From: Filimonas zeae
GTDB taxonomy: Bacteria > Bacteroidota > Bacteroidia > Chitinophagales > Chitinophagaceae
Length of the DNA stretch: 64,000 bases
NCBI RefSeq assembly: GCF_014641615.1
Contig: NZ_BMIB01000007.1
Span: 62,261 to 126,260, forward strand
Direction of reading: 5' to 3'
Both the position numbers and the translations under genes were made by a program. The notes beneath the pieces were generated by a model, which saw nothing but the letters and a program-made list of their open reading frames with translations, was not told where the DNA came from and did not search any database. Of the stretch, positions 35,775 through 45,103 are shown piece by piece; positions within the stretch are counted from its first letter, which is position 1, and every line of letters starts with the position of its first letter.

Positions 35775-36079
35775 AAACAATGGTATAGGGCGATTAAGGT
35801 GAGGAAAAACAAACTAAAGTCGATAGTGAGCGCGCTGCCCCACAATACTTTTTTACTCAGGCCCAGATTATGATAGTAATAATATTCTTTTCTTTTAACC
35901 TGGTTTATAAAGTACCACAATACTGCGTTGGTAATTACTTTTAACCAGAAAAGTGCCGCTATCATAGACAGGCCGTATGCGGCAAATAATCCGCCGGCGG
36001 CAACGGTAATGCCGCCGGAAGCAATTGCAAAGCCGGAATAAAAGGTGAGAATGAGCCGGGTTGTTCGGGCGATGGTCAT
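35771..36079 (-). CDS. small membrane protein coupled to the ABC ATPase
   Basis: The 102-residue protein has about three hydrophobic segments and the stretch YYYYHNLGLSK before the last one. It precedes and overlaps the ATPase gene by 4 bases. This arrangement suggests that it anchors or regulates the ATPase, or is a minimal permease. No family recognised with certainty. Confidence 0.7.
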   Translation of the reverse strand: MTIARTTRLILTFYSGFAIASGGITVAAGGLFAAYGLSMIAALFWLKVITNAVLWYFINQVKRKEYYYYHNLGLSKKVLWGSALTIDFSLFFLTLIALYHCL

Positions 36080-36098
36080 AAGCGTGGTATTTCCACAA

Positions 36099-36132
36099 GA
36101 AATTTAGTGTAAGTATCGACGGAGATATCAAA
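36099..36132 (-). promoter_or_regulatory. candidate promoter of the small ABC operon
   Basis: On the reverse strand TTTG (36129-36132) is 22 bp upstream of TAAATTTC (36099-36106), one mismatch to TAnnTTTG. The rest of the 36080-36438 divergent gap holds no gene I can support; an 81-codon reverse ORF in it has no convincing features. Confidence 0.4.
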
Positions 36133-36438
36133 GGCCCGGACGTATTAGTAGATGTTTAACGATTATTACATTATTTCTGTTAAAAATTGGCGGTAAAAAG
36201 CCGGTTTCCTGTCCCTCATTCAGGCTGCGCAGCAAAACGGCCCATGGGGTGGGTAAGTCATCGGTTTTCGGCTTCAATAGCACTTTGTTTAAGGGATAAT
36301 GACCGCATTTAGGGTATGGAACGCAAAATAAATGTCTGTGGGTACTCCAAAAATGTATATATTGACGGCTCATTTTTACGGGTACTTTTTTTAGCCCTTG
36401 AGACCTTAATTTTTTAATATAATAGTTTGGCCCTGAAC

Positions 36439-36990
36439 ATGAAACCCGGTATAAGAAAAGCAGTTAATCTGACAGCTTTTACCCTGCTTTTTTTCATTGT
36501 TGGTGTTGTGCTGTACGGAAGTTTGTACGGCATGGTAATTAACATGCTGAAGCATTTTTCCAAAGGTGGAGTTGAGTTTAAGGGCGAGTTCCCTATGCTG
36601 TTTATTCACAGCTTATTGTTCGGCCTTATATTTTGTGTTATACCTGGCTGCGTGTTTATATGCCACCAGATATTAAGGGGTAAGTCGGTTAAGGACTACA
36701 TGTGGACCTGTATTCTGTATTTTGTATTTTTTGTTACTGCCTTCTGGGGTGTTACCGATTTTGAAAGTTTCTTTATCGTAGCTTCTACCGATCCCAATAA
36801 ACGTAACGCTATTTTATCTCATAACGTTCAGGATGTACACCTGAATGGAATTTTTATACTGGCCATAATACTGGCAACCATTTTTACCACTTTTGCCAAT
36901 ATGATTAAATGGTTAAGGGCACCCAAGCCCAAACCAAAGGCTAAAACGCAGGTTAGAAAGGTGGTTAAAAAGCCTGCCAGCACGTTTTAA
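36439..36990 (+). CDS. four-pass membrane protein of unknown function
   Basis: The 183-residue protein has four hydrophobic segments (about 10-35, 52-75, 88-110, 138-160) and a basic tail rich in Lys and Pro (PKPKPKAKTQVRKVVKK) that should lie in the cytoplasm. No family recognised. ATG 36439 is chosen over an in-frame TTG at 36427. polA follows after 83 bases. Confidence 0.7.
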   Translation: MKPGIRKAVNLTAFTLLFFIVGVVLYGSLYGMVINMLKHFSKGGVEFKGEFPMLFIHSLLFGLIFCVIPGCVFICHQILRGKSVKDYMWTCILYFVFFVTAFWGVTDFESFFIVASTDPNKRNAILSHNVQDVHLNGIFILAIILATIFTTFANMIKWLRAPKPKPKAKTQVRKVVKKPASTF

Positions 36991-37073
36991 TATAACACAT
37001 AGCCCTGTAGGCAACTTTCCTTTGGGGTTTGATGCAGCGAGTACGGAATAGTAAACTATGCTACCTTCGCTGC

Positions 37074-39893
37074 ATGAGTAAAAAACTGTTTTTGCTGGAT
37101 GCCATGGCGCTTATTTACCGCGCCTATTATGCGTTGATACGTAGTCCGCGTATTACTTCCAAAGGAATCAATACCAATGCACAGTTTGGTTTTACCAACA
37201 CGTTGTTTGACCTCATTAACAAAGAAAAGCCTACGCACCTTGCGGTTTGTTTTGATACCCACGCGCCCACAGAGCGACATATAGATTTTACAGATTATAA
37301 AGCCAACCGGCAGGAAGCGCCGGAAGATCTGCTGGCTTCTATTCCTGACATTCAACGTATTATACGTGGCTTCAATATTCCTTGCGTAGAACTGGATGGT
37401 TATGAAGCCGATGATGTAATTGGTACACTTGCCTGGCAGGCTGCCGATGCAGGGTATGAAGTGTATATGGTAACGCCTGATAAAGATTATGGCCAGCTGT
37501 TAATACACCCCAGCGTATTCATTTACAAGCCTCCTTATATGGGCAGTAAAGAAGAGGTGCTGGATGCTAAAAAGGTTTGTGAAAAGTGGGATATTGCCCG
37601 CGTAGAGCAGGTGGTGGATATTCTGGGCCTGATGGGTGATGCCGTGGATAACATACCGGGCATACCAGGCGTAGGCGAAAAAACAGCGGCTAAGCTGCTG
37701 AAAGAATATGATACACTGGAAAACGTATTGGCCAATGCGGATAGCATAAAAGGAGCGCTGGGCGAAAAGGTGCGTAATGGAAAGGACAGTGCTATCATAA
37801 GCAAGAAGCTGGCTACTATCATCACCAACGTGCCCGTTCAGTTTCACGAGGAAGATTACCAGCTGAAGGCCTGGAACAATGAAGCGCTGATTGAAGTGTT
37901 TACCGAACTGGAGTTTAAAACCCTGGGTAAGCGTATTCTGGGTGATGCCTTTAATGTGTTTCAAACTGCTGCTGCAGGTGTACAAACCGATTTGTTTGGC
38001 AACGCCGTAGAAACAAAAACTGCGGCTAAAGCGGACGGAGAAGAAGGCTTACTGGCTACTGGCTTCAGTGCCGATAAAAACATCAATAATACCCCGCACG
38101 AATATCATTTACTGGATACACCTGAAAAGGTGCAGGCTTTTCTGAATGATGCAGTACAGCAATCAGAAATCTGCTTTGATACAGAAACTACCGGACTGGA
38201 TGCGAATGAAGCAGACCTGGTAGGCATGAGTTTTTCTTTTACTCCAGGCGTTGCTTTTTATATACCCTGCCCGCCGGAAAGAGATAAAACACTGGCCGTA
38301 CTGGAGCAGCTGCGCCCCTTGCTGGAAAAGCCGGATATTACCTGGATAGGGCAGAACCTGAAATATGATATGCTGGTGTTGAAATGGTATGCTTTTGAAC
38401 TGAAAGGAAACATTTACGATACCATGCTGGCCCATTATGTGGTAGAGCCCGAAGGGCGCCGCAGTATGGACCTGTTAAGCGCACAATACCTGGGGTATGA
38501 GCCCGTGCATATTGAGGAACTGATTGGAAAGAAAGGCAAGACGCAGGGAAATATGCGGGATGTGGCGGTTGACAAAATAAAAGACTACGCTGCCGAAGAT
38601 GCAGATATAACCTTACAACTGAAACATGCCCTGCACCCGCAGCTAAAAGAGAAAGAGGTAGAGAAGGTATTTTACGAAGTGGAGAACCCATTGGTAAAAG
38701 TGCTTACGGCTATGGAGTTTGAGGGTGTAAAGGTAGATGTGGGTTTTTTACGCGAATATTCTAAACAGCTGGAAATAGAAGCCAAACAGTTTGAGGAAAA
38801 TGTATACCAGGAAGCGGGCGTGCGGTTTAATCTTTCCTCTCCACGTCAGTTAGGAGAAGTGCTGTTTGATAAACTGAAACTGGACCCCAAAGCCAAAAAA
38901 ACTAAGACCGGCCAATACGCTACCGGAGAAGATGTGTTGCTGAAGCTGGCAGGCAACAGCTCTATTGTGTCTGATATTTTAGGCTATCGCGAACTGACCA
39001 AGCTGCGCAGTACTTATGTAGATGCATTGCCTGAAATGATTAACAGCAAAACGGGGCGTGTACATACCAGCTATGCACAGGCCGTTGCTGTAACCGGCCG
39101 CCTGAGCAGCAATAATCCCAACCTGCAAAACATTCCCATCCGTACAGAAAGGGGTAAGGAAATAAGAAAAGCTTTTGTGCCCCGCGATGCGGAACACACG
39201 TTAATCAGTGCGGACTATTCACAAATTGAGTTACGTGTAATTGCTGCTATAAGTGGCGATGAAAATATGTGCGAAGCCTTTAAACAGGGCAAAGACATTC
39301 ACACTGCTACTGCTGCAAAAGTGTATGGCATAGCGGATGAAGAGGTAACCAAAGAACAACGTTATAAAGCCAAGAGCGTAAACTTTGGCATTATATACGG
39401 GCAGGGTGCTTTTGGCCTGGCAGATAACCTGGGCATTAGCCGTGCAGAAGCCAAGGAGATAATTGACAATTACAAGAAAGAGTTTTCGGGCATTACCAGA
39501 TACATGGATGGCATGATCAATTTTGCCAAAGAGCATGGTTATGTACAAACCTTAATGGGCCGTAAGCGTTGGTTGCGGGATATTAACTCTTCCAACTTTA
39601 CCGTACGCGGTTTTGCGGAACGCAATGCTATTAACTCGCCCATACAAGGTACTGCTGCAGACATGGTGAAAATGGCTATGATACGTATACAGGCCGCTAT
39701 GGAAAAAGAGAAGCTGCGCAGCCGTATGATATTACAGGTGCATGATGAATTGGTGTTTGATGCGCATAATGATGAACTGGAAATACTAAAGCCGCTGATT
39801 CTGGAAAATATGAAGGCTGCATTACCGCTGCCCAATGAGGTGCCGGTAGAAGCGGAGTTGGGAACAGGAATTAACTGGCTGGAGGCGCATTAA
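37074..39893 (+). CDS. polA: DNA polymerase I
   Basis: The 939-residue protein has all three domains of DNA polymerase I: 5'-3' flap nuclease (about 1-290, KLFLLDAMALIYRAYYAL), 3'-5' proofreading exonuclease (about 350-530) with active DxE at D369/E371 in FDTETTG, and the family A polymerase (motif A SADYSQIELRV, motif B RYKAKSVNFGIIYG, motif C VHDELVF). It fills gaps and removes RNA primers in replication and repair. ATG 37074 gives the standard N-terminus; upstream in-frame ATGs from 37029 are rejected. TACCTTCG (37062-37069), one mismatch to the promoter box, ends five bases before the ATG. Confidence 0.96.
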   Translation: MSKKLFLLDAMALIYRAYYALIRSPRITSKGINTNAQFGFTNTLFDLINKEKPTHLAVCFDTHAPTERHIDFTDYKANRQEAPEDLLASIPDIQRIIRGFNIPCVELDGYEADDVIGTLAWQAADAGYEVYMVTPDKDYGQLLIHPSVFIYKPPYMGSKEEVLDAKKVCEKWDIARVEQVVDILGLMGDAVDNIPGIPGVGEKTAAKLLKEYDTLENVLANADSIKGALGEKVRNGKDSAIISKKLATIITNVPVQFHEEDYQLKAWNNEALIEVFTELEFKTLGKRILGDAFNVFQTAAAGVQTDLFGNAVETKTAAKADGEEGLLATGFSADKNINNTPHEYHLLDTPEKVQAFLNDAVQQSEICFDTETTGLDANEADLVGMSFSFTPGVAFYIPCPPERDKTLAVLEQLRPLLEKPDITWIGQNLKYDMLVLKWYAFELKGNIYDTMLAHYVVEPEGRRSMDLLSAQYLGYEPVHIEELIGKKGKTQGNMRDVAVDKIKDYAAEDADITLQLKHALHPQLKEKEVEKVFYEVENPLVKVLTAMEFEGVKVDVGFLREYSKQLEIEAKQFEENVYQEAGVRFNLSSPRQLGEVLFDKLKLDPKAKKTKTGQYATGEDVLLKLAGNSSIVSDILGYRELTKLRSTYVDALPEMINSKTGRVHTSYAQAVAVTGRLSSNNPNLQNIPIRTERGKEIRKAFVPRDAEHTLISADYSQIELRVIAAISGDENMCEAFKQGKDIHTATAAKVYGIADEEVTKEQRYKAKSVNFGIIYGQGAFGLADNLGISRAEAKEIIDNYKKEFSGITRYMDGMINFAKEHGYVQTLMGRKRWLRDINSSNFTVRGFAERNAINSPIQGTAADMVKMAMIRIQAAMEKEKLRSRMILQVHDELVFDAHNDELEILKPLILENMKAALPLPNEVPVEAELGTGINWLEAH

Positions 39894-39938
39894 TTAAAAA
39901 TAACCTTGTATATTATCATTGCATACTGAAATTGTATC

Positions 39939-40769
39939 ATGATTGTTGTTATTCAATGTAAAGACCAGGTAGGGCTGGTATCTGCCATCTCCGGCCTCAT
40001 GGCTGCTGAAAAAATCAACATTGTATCTATGCGGGAGCATGTTGATACCCAGAACAACCGCTTTTTTGCACGTCTGGTATTACAGCAACCTGCTGATGTG
40101 GTGGTGTTACGGGCAAAGCTGGAATCGGTATTGCCCGATGATGCATTAATACAGGTTACGCTGCAGCCGGAAAAGAAAATAATAGTGCTGGTTACCAAAG
40201 AGTATCACTGCCTGGGTGATATTCTTTTGCGCAATCACTTTAAAACCCTGGGCGCATCGGTACAATGTGTCATTGGCAACCATGCCACGCTGGAAGATAT
40301 CTGCCGCCGGTTCGATGTTCCTTTTCATCTGGTATCGCACGAAAATCTGGCAAAGGAAGCTTTTGAGCAGGAACTACTGAATACCGTTCAGCAATACGAA
40401 GCGGATTACCTGGTTTTAGCCAAGTTTATGCGCATTTTATCTCCTGAATTTGTAGCACGTTTCCCTATGCGTGTTATCAACATTCATCATTCCTTTTTGC
40501 CTGCCTTTATTGGTGCCAACCCATACCGTCAGGCTTATGAAAGAGGGGTGAAGCTGATTGGTGCCACCGCGCATTTTGTTACCAACGATCTGGATGAGGG
40601 GCCGATTATTACACAGCAGATTATTCCCGTAAACCACTCCCTTTCTGCGGCTGATATGGTAAAGGCAGGTAAGGAAATAGAAACCGCGGTGCTGGCAAAA
40701 GCCCTGCAGCTGGTGATGGATGATAAAGTGCTGGTGTTTCGCAATAAAACAATTGTATTTGATGTATAA
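39939..40769 (+). CDS. purU: formyltetrahydrofolate deformylase
   Basis: PurU hydrolyses 10-formyltetrahydrofolate to formate and tetrahydrofolate, balancing one-carbon pools and supplying formate for purine synthesis. The 276-residue protein has an N-terminal ACT domain (about 1-80, CKDQVGLVSAISGLM) and a C-terminal formyltransferase-fold domain with NIHHSFLPAF and ATAHFVTNDLDEGPII, the PurU-type catalytic region. It lies 45 bases after polA and overlaps the next gene by 8 bases. Confidence 0.94.
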   Translation: MIVVIQCKDQVGLVSAISGLMAAEKINIVSMREHVDTQNNRFFARLVLQQPADVVVLRAKLESVLPDDALIQVTLQPEKKIIVLVTKEYHCLGDILLRNHFKTLGASVQCVIGNHATLEDICRRFDVPFHLVSHENLAKEAFEQELLNTVQQYEADYLVLAKFMRILSPEFVARFPMRVINIHHSFLPAFIGANPYRQAYERGVKLIGATAHFVTNDLDEGPIITQQIIPVNHSLSAADMVKAGKEIETAVLAKALQLVMDDKVLVFRNKTIVFDV

Positions 40770-41433
40770 GCGTATTGTTGATTTTCTGTTTCATCTGCAA
40801 TTGCCCTTTCCGCTTCCGGAAGAAGTAGGCGTGTTAGATGTATATGGAAACAAAGCAATACAGGAAGTTTGCCGTGCTTTTTATAAAAAATTTTATAACG
40901 ATGGCAAGGCCCGCCATATGCTGGTGGGTATTAACCCGGGCAGGTTTGGCGGTGGAATTACGGGTATTCCTTTTACCGATCCTATTCGTCTGGAGCGTGA
41001 ATGTGGTATAGAAAACCACTTCGATAGAAAGCAGGAGCTGTCTTCGGTTTTTATGTATGATATGATTGCCGCTTTTGGCGGAGCGGAAGCTTTCTACAGC
41101 CGCTTTTATATTACCGCAATAAGTCCGCTGGGGTTTGTAAAAAACGGAAAGAACCTGAACTACTACGATGATGCCTCTCTGAAGCGGTTGATTGAGCCGT
41201 TTGTATTAGACTGTATAGAAAAGCAATTAAGCTGGGGCATGCATACAGATGTCTGCTTCTGTATAGGCGAAGGAGAAAATGCTAAGTACCTGCAGAAGCT
41301 GAATCATCAACACCAGTGGTTTAAACGCATTATTCCCCTTCCTCATCCGCGTTTTATTATGCAGTATAAGCTAAAACAAAAAGAGGCTTATATACATCAG
41401 TATCTGAGATTGTTGAATGAGGCTGCCGGTTAA
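40762..41433 (+). CDS. SMUG2-like uracil-DNA glycosylase family protein (DUF4918)
   Basis: The 223-residue protein belongs to the uracil-DNA glycosylase superfamily. The first active-site motif GINPGRFGGGITGIPF is at about 56-71 and the second, HPRF, at 195-198. These fit the SMUG2/DUF4918 group, predicted to remove damaged bases such as uracil or hydroxymethyluracil. ATG 40762 overlaps the purU stop; the longer ORF start at 40720 lies inside purU. Its 3' end overlaps the convergent lipoprotein gene by 4 bases. Confidence 0.8.
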   Translation: MYKRIVDFLFHLQLPFPLPEEVGVLDVYGNKAIQEVCRAFYKKFYNDGKARHMLVGINPGRFGGGITGIPFTDPIRLERECGIENHFDRKQELSSVFMYDMIAAFGGAEAFYSRFYITAISPLGFVKNGKNLNYYDDASLKRLIEPFVLDCIEKQLSWGMHTDVCFCIGEGENAKYLQKLNHQHQWFKRIIPLPHPRFIMQYKLKQKEAYIHQYLRLLNEAAG

Positions 41434-42152
41434 TACTTACATTTTTCGCCTGGTAACAGCTTCACAAATTTTTCAACGCTAAAACTTTCTTTGGTGGCTC
41501 CTGGCTGCAGAATAAATTTTCCTTCCATTTCTGCCAGTACACGTTCCCCTGTTTTGAGTTTCAGGCCTTGAAAGGTTGTTTTTAACGCCGCCGCAGCTCC
41601 GGGTGTAAATGTTACAGCATATTCTTTTGCCCAGCCGCATACTTTAATGTGTGCAGAATCGGGCGTATAGGTAAGCATACCTCTCAGCGCAATATCTTTT
41701 TTAGGCGCAAATTTGCCGGGTTGGCGGTGCAACACGTAATTCAGTTTGGTGCCGGTAATAATGGCGCCCTCGTTGTCCAGGGTACTTAACTGGTCGCCGT
41801 TTATTATTTTATATTGGCGGGGGCCTTCCGTTATCTCATTGAGGGTGAGTATGCTATCTACGGCAGACCATTTTCCCAACTGGTAAAAAATATGTTCCCC
41901 TTTTACGCCTGTGTACTCCTGTTCCAGGGTAAAAGTACTGTCTGCATTCAGATCCAGTACGGTAATAATACCGGCGCAGTCTGCACAGGGCAGGGTATCG
42001 GCAAATAAGCCATCCAGTTGTTTTCCGGTAAAAGGAGACACTATTTTTGCCACACTGTCTTTTTTCTCTGCGTTTTTATTCGTATTATTTGTACAGGAAG
42101 TGGCGGCAAAGAGGCTGGCAATGGCCAGAAACAGCATGGTTGGCTTTCGCAT
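41430..42152 (-). CDS. NlpE-like lipoprotein
   Basis: The 240-residue protein has a lipoprotein signal with cysteine C20 (FAATSC). Residues 45-145 match the NlpE N-terminal domain, including the paired cysteines C56 and C59 in LPCADCAGI. In Escherichia coli NlpE relates to copper and envelope stress; here the role is inferred from the domain only. The C-terminal part (about 150-240) has no recognised domain. It is divergent from the DUF5606 gene. Confidence 0.82.
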   Translation of the reverse strand: MRKPTMLFLAIASLFAATSCTNNTNKNAEKKDSVAKIVSPFTGKQLDGLFADTLPCADCAGIITVLDLNADSTFTLEQEYTGVKGEHIFYQLGKWSAVDSILTLNEITEGPRQYKIINGDQLSTLDNEGAIITGTKLNYVLHRQPGKFAPKKDIALRGMLTYTPDSAHIKVCGWAKEYAVTFTPGAAAALKTTFQGLKLKTGERVLAEMEGKFILQPGATKESFSVEKFVKLLPGEKCKY

Positions 42153-42208
42153 AGAAATGGAGTTTAATGTTAAAATTAGGAAGAACAGGTTAATTTGCCG
42201 CAGGAGCC

Positions 42209-42216
42209 TATATTTG
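42209..42216 (+). promoter_or_regulatory. promoter box TATATTTG of the DUF5606 gene
   Basis: Exact TAnnTTTG match; transcription start would fall near 42222, about 21 bases before the ATG at 42243. Confidence 0.6.
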
Positions 42217-42242
42217 CAGTCCTTTCAAAATAAGATTTAAGC

Positions 42243-42815
42243 ATGGAATACAGCAGAATTATTTCAGTTACGGGTTTAGGCGGATTGTTCGAGTTAGTGG
42301 GCAGTAAGGCCGATGGCGCTATTGTTCGCTCTCTGGAAGACAAAACTACCCGTTTTGTAAGTTCACGCGTACACAGCTTTTCACACCTCGAAAGCATTGA
42401 AGTATATACCATTCGTGAGAATGTAAACCTGGTAGAGGTATTACAGGCCATGAGTGCCAGCAAAGAAACTGTGCCTTCTGAAAAAGATGCTGCTGCAGTA
42501 AAAGCCTATTTCCAGAAGGTATATCCTGATATGGACTTTGATCGTGTTTATGGCAGTGATATGAAGAAGATGGTAAAATGGTTTACCATTCTGAACGGAA
42601 ACAACGTTGAGTTTAAGCTGAGCGAAGCCCCTGAAGAAACAGAGGAAGAAGTAGCCGTTGAAGAAGTTGCTGCTCCTGCTGCGGAAGAAGCTAAGCCTGC
42701 AAAAGCGCCTAAAGCAAAGAAAGCGGCAGCACCAGCTACCGAAGCTGCTGAAGGTGACGAGGCGGCTGCTCCTAAAAAAAGAGCGCCCCGTAAAAAGAAG
42801 ACTGAAGAAGAATAG
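42243..42815 (+). CDS. DUF5606 protein with basic-acidic tail
   Basis: The 190-residue protein has a conserved N-terminal domain (1-130, SRIISVTGLGGLFELVGSKA) found in Bacteroidota, and a low-complexity tail of Glu, Ala, Lys and Pro (about 131-190) ending in KKRAPRKKKTEEE, histone-like in composition. The function of DUF5606 is not known; the tail suggests contact with nucleic acid or ribosomes (inference). It is a single gene. Confidence 0.85.
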   Translation: MEYSRIISVTGLGGLFELVGSKADGAIVRSLEDKTTRFVSSRVHSFSHLESIEVYTIRENVNLVEVLQAMSASKETVPSEKDAAAVKAYFQKVYPDMDFDRVYGSDMKKMVKWFTILNGNNVEFKLSEAPEETEEEVAVEEVAAPAAEEAKPAKAPKAKKAAAPATEAAEGDEAAAPKKRAPRKKKTEEE

Positions 42816-42950
42816 TTTAACAACTATAGGTTGCAATCGTAAGCAGCGGAACACTGGTAGTATACCTACCGGGTTTCATTGCTTGCGATTTGTGCATTTA
42901 TAGGGCTGGCAGGATTTATGTGCTGAATTGTAACTTTAATAAAAGAGAAC

Positions 42951-44669
42951 ATGCAATACACTGCGGACATACAGAAACAAAAAAGGACTTTTTTACCGGC
43001 TGACTTTGCCATTACTACCTGGGATGCATTGGAGCCCTACTTTATCAAACTGTCAGAACAACCACTTGATTCCAGAGAAGCGCTGGAACAATGGCTGCAT
43101 GACATTAGTGAAGTAGAGGCGGCAGTAAGTGAAGATGCGTGCTGGAGGCAGATAAAAATGACCTGCGATACTACCGACCCCAAACTGGAGGAGGCGTTTA
43201 CTTATTTCTGTATGGAAATTCAGCCGAAACTGCAGCCTTATGCAGACCAGCTGAACCGCAAGCTGATTGATTGTGCTTTTACAAAAGAACTGGATCAGCA
43301 ATTATACTTTACCTACCTGCGCAATGTAAAAAAGAACATTGAACTGTTTAGGGAAGAGAACATTCCTATTCAGGCAGAGCTGAGCGTAATGCAGCAGCAG
43401 TATGGTGTTATTGCCGGTAAAATGACGGTTGAGGTAGAAGGTAAAGAATACACCCTGCAACAGGCTGCCCGCTTTCTGGAAAAACCAGACCGCAGTTTAC
43501 GGGAGTCTGTTTACCGCAAAATCAATGAAAGAAGATTGCAGGACAAAGAAACCCTGAACAATCTGTATTCGCAACTGATAGAAAAGCGTCATCAGATTGC
43601 TTTAAACGCAGGCTTTGCTAATTACCGGGATTATAAATTTGTTGAGCTGGGGCGCTTTGATTATTCCAAAGAAGATTGCTTTCAGTTTCATGAGGCAGTA
43701 AAGCTGCATGTATTACCACTGGTAGAAAAGATTTATCAGCGTAAGAAAGAGAAATTAAAACTGGATGATCTGCGCCCCTGGGATACGGAAGCACAGCCAG
43801 AAGGCATAACGCCGCTGCATCCTTTCAACACAGGAAAAGAGTTGCTGGATAAAACCATTACCTGTTTTACGCAACTGAATCCCTTCTTTGCCGATTGCCT
43901 GAAAAAGATGGAAACAATGGGCCATCTTGATCTGGAAAGCAGGAAAGGCAAAGCGCCGGGCGGGTATAACTGTCCGTTAGCGGAAAGTGGCGCTCCTTTC
44001 ATTTTTATGAATGCTGCCGGGCAAATGAGCGATGTTACTACCATGGTACATGAAGGTGGGCACGCTATTCATTCTTTTCTGGCGCATCCACTGGCGCTGA
44101 GTTCTTTTAAAGAATATCCGATGGAGATTGCAGAAGTGGCCAGCATGAGCATGGAACTGTTCAGCATGAACCATTGGGAGGCATTTTTTGACAATGCGGA
44201 AGAACTGCAGCGTGCCAAAGAACACCAGCTGGAAAGAGTAATTACTATTTTTCCCTGGATAGCCACTATTGATAAGTATCAGCATTGGATATACGAACAT
44301 CCGGCACATACCGTAGAAGAGCGTGCTGCTAAATGGATGGAGTTGTTGAATGAATTTTCTATAAAGACTATCAATGTAGAAGGACTGGATGCTTACCGCC
44401 AGAACAGCTGGCAGCGCCAGTTACACCTGTTTGAAGTGCCTTTTTACTATATAGAATATGGTATTGCGCAACTGGGAGCTATTGGTATGTGGATGCAGTA
44501 CAGGCAAAACCCACAAAATGCGCTGAATAATTACATGAATGCGCTGCACCTGGGCGGTACTAAAACCCTGCCTGAGTTATATGCAGCTGCCGGGTTGAAA
44601 TTCGACTTCTCTCCGGAGCATATTAAAACGCTGATGGAGTTTGTAAACGCCGAAATGGAAAAGCTGTAA
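42951..44669 (+). CDS. M3-family oligoendopeptidase
   Basis: The 572-residue protein is a thimet-oligopeptidase/PepF-type zinc peptidase with the HEXXH motif HEGGH at 367-371 and a downstream Glu in EVASMSMELFSM. It should degrade short peptides in the cytoplasm; no signal peptide. TAACTTTA at 42931, one mismatch to TAnnTTTG, precedes the ATG by 12 bases. Its stop codon lies inside a hairpin shared with the convergent fur-type gene. Confidence 0.9.
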   Translation: MQYTADIQKQKRTFLPADFAITTWDALEPYFIKLSEQPLDSREALEQWLHDISEVEAAVSEDACWRQIKMTCDTTDPKLEEAFTYFCMEIQPKLQPYADQLNRKLIDCAFTKELDQQLYFTYLRNVKKNIELFREENIPIQAELSVMQQQYGVIAGKMTVEVEGKEYTLQQAARFLEKPDRSLRESVYRKINERRLQDKETLNNLYSQLIEKRHQIALNAGFANYRDYKFVELGRFDYSKEDCFQFHEAVKLHVLPLVEKIYQRKKEKLKLDDLRPWDTEAQPEGITPLHPFNTGKELLDKTITCFTQLNPFFADCLKKMETMGHLDLESRKGKAPGGYNCPLAESGAPFIFMNAAGQMSDVTTMVHEGGHAIHSFLAHPLALSSFKEYPMEIAEVASMSMELFSMNHWEAFFDNAEELQRAKEHQLERVITIFPWIATIDKYQHWIYEHPAHTVEERAAKWMELLNEFSIKTINVEGLDAYRQNSWQRQLHLFEVPFYYIEYGIAQLGAIGMWMQYRQNPQNALNNYMNALHLGGTKTLPELYAAAGLKFDFSPEHIKTLMEFVNAEMEKL

Positions 44670-44687
44670 CTACTAGTTACAGCTTTT
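44659..44687. terminator. bidirectional terminator containing both stop codons
   Basis: AAAAGCTGTAAC-TACTA-GTTACAGCTTTT is a perfect 12-bp stem with a 5-base loop. It contains the stop of the M3 peptidase gene (44667-44669) and the stop of the reverse-strand regulator gene (44673-44675). Runs of A and T at the stem ends make it work in both directions. Confidence 0.85.
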
Positions 44688-45089
44688 GCAAATTCCGCTT
44701 ACAATTACATCAATCTGTTTGCCGGTAAAACCTTTGGGCAACTGTACTTTAGGTACAGTTATATGATCCAGACAATACGTTACACCACAGTTATCGCAAA
44801 CAAAATGCACGTGGTCATCATGATGATGGCCCGCGCTGCATTCTTCTTTGCACAAGGCGTACTTAACAGAGTTGTCGGCCGTAGGTATGGTATGTATAAT
44901 CCCTTTTTCAACAAAGGTTTGCAGGGTTCTGTAAATAGTAACCCTGTCGAAGTTGGGGCCGGTTTGTTTTTCAATATCTGCATGCGCCAGTGCTGCATTG
45001 CTGTTTTGAAACAGTTCCAGTATTTTCTTCCTGCTGTCGGTAACACTCAGCTGGCTGCGCTTTAATATAGTAGTAATTACGTCTTCCAT
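44673..45089 (-). CDS. Fur-family metal-dependent repressor
   Basis: The 138-residue protein has the Fur winged helix (TDSRKKILELF, DRVTIYRTLQTF), a metal-binding His-rich loop (HHHDDHVHFVC) and two zinc CxxC motifs (CDNC and CKSC). The CxxC pairs give the structural zinc site. Which metal or peroxide it senses (Fur, Zur or PerR type) cannot be decided; pairing with an SCO1-like gene points to metal or redox control (inference). It begins 14 bases after the SCO1-like gene and is likely cotranscribed. Confidence 0.88.
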   Translation of the reverse strand: MEDVITTILKRSQLSVTDSRKKILELFQNSNAALAHADIEKQTGPNFDRVTIYRTLQTFVEKGIIHTIPTADNSVKYALCKEECSAGHHHDDHVHFVCDNCGVTYCLDHITVPKVQLPKGFTGKQIDVIVSGICKSCN

Positions 45090-45103
45090 ATTTCCTCCTT
45101 ATC

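Noticed and set aside
36128..36373. 81-codon reverse ORF in the divergent gap before the four-pass membrane protein gene
   Set aside because: Cys/His/Pro-scattered composition with no hydrophobic core, no promoter of its own, and it overlaps the likely promoter of the small ABC operon.
42209..42216. TATATTTG as part of an operator shared with the NlpE-like gene
   Set aside because: It fits a simple promoter for the forward gene; no symmetric or repeated sequence surrounds it.
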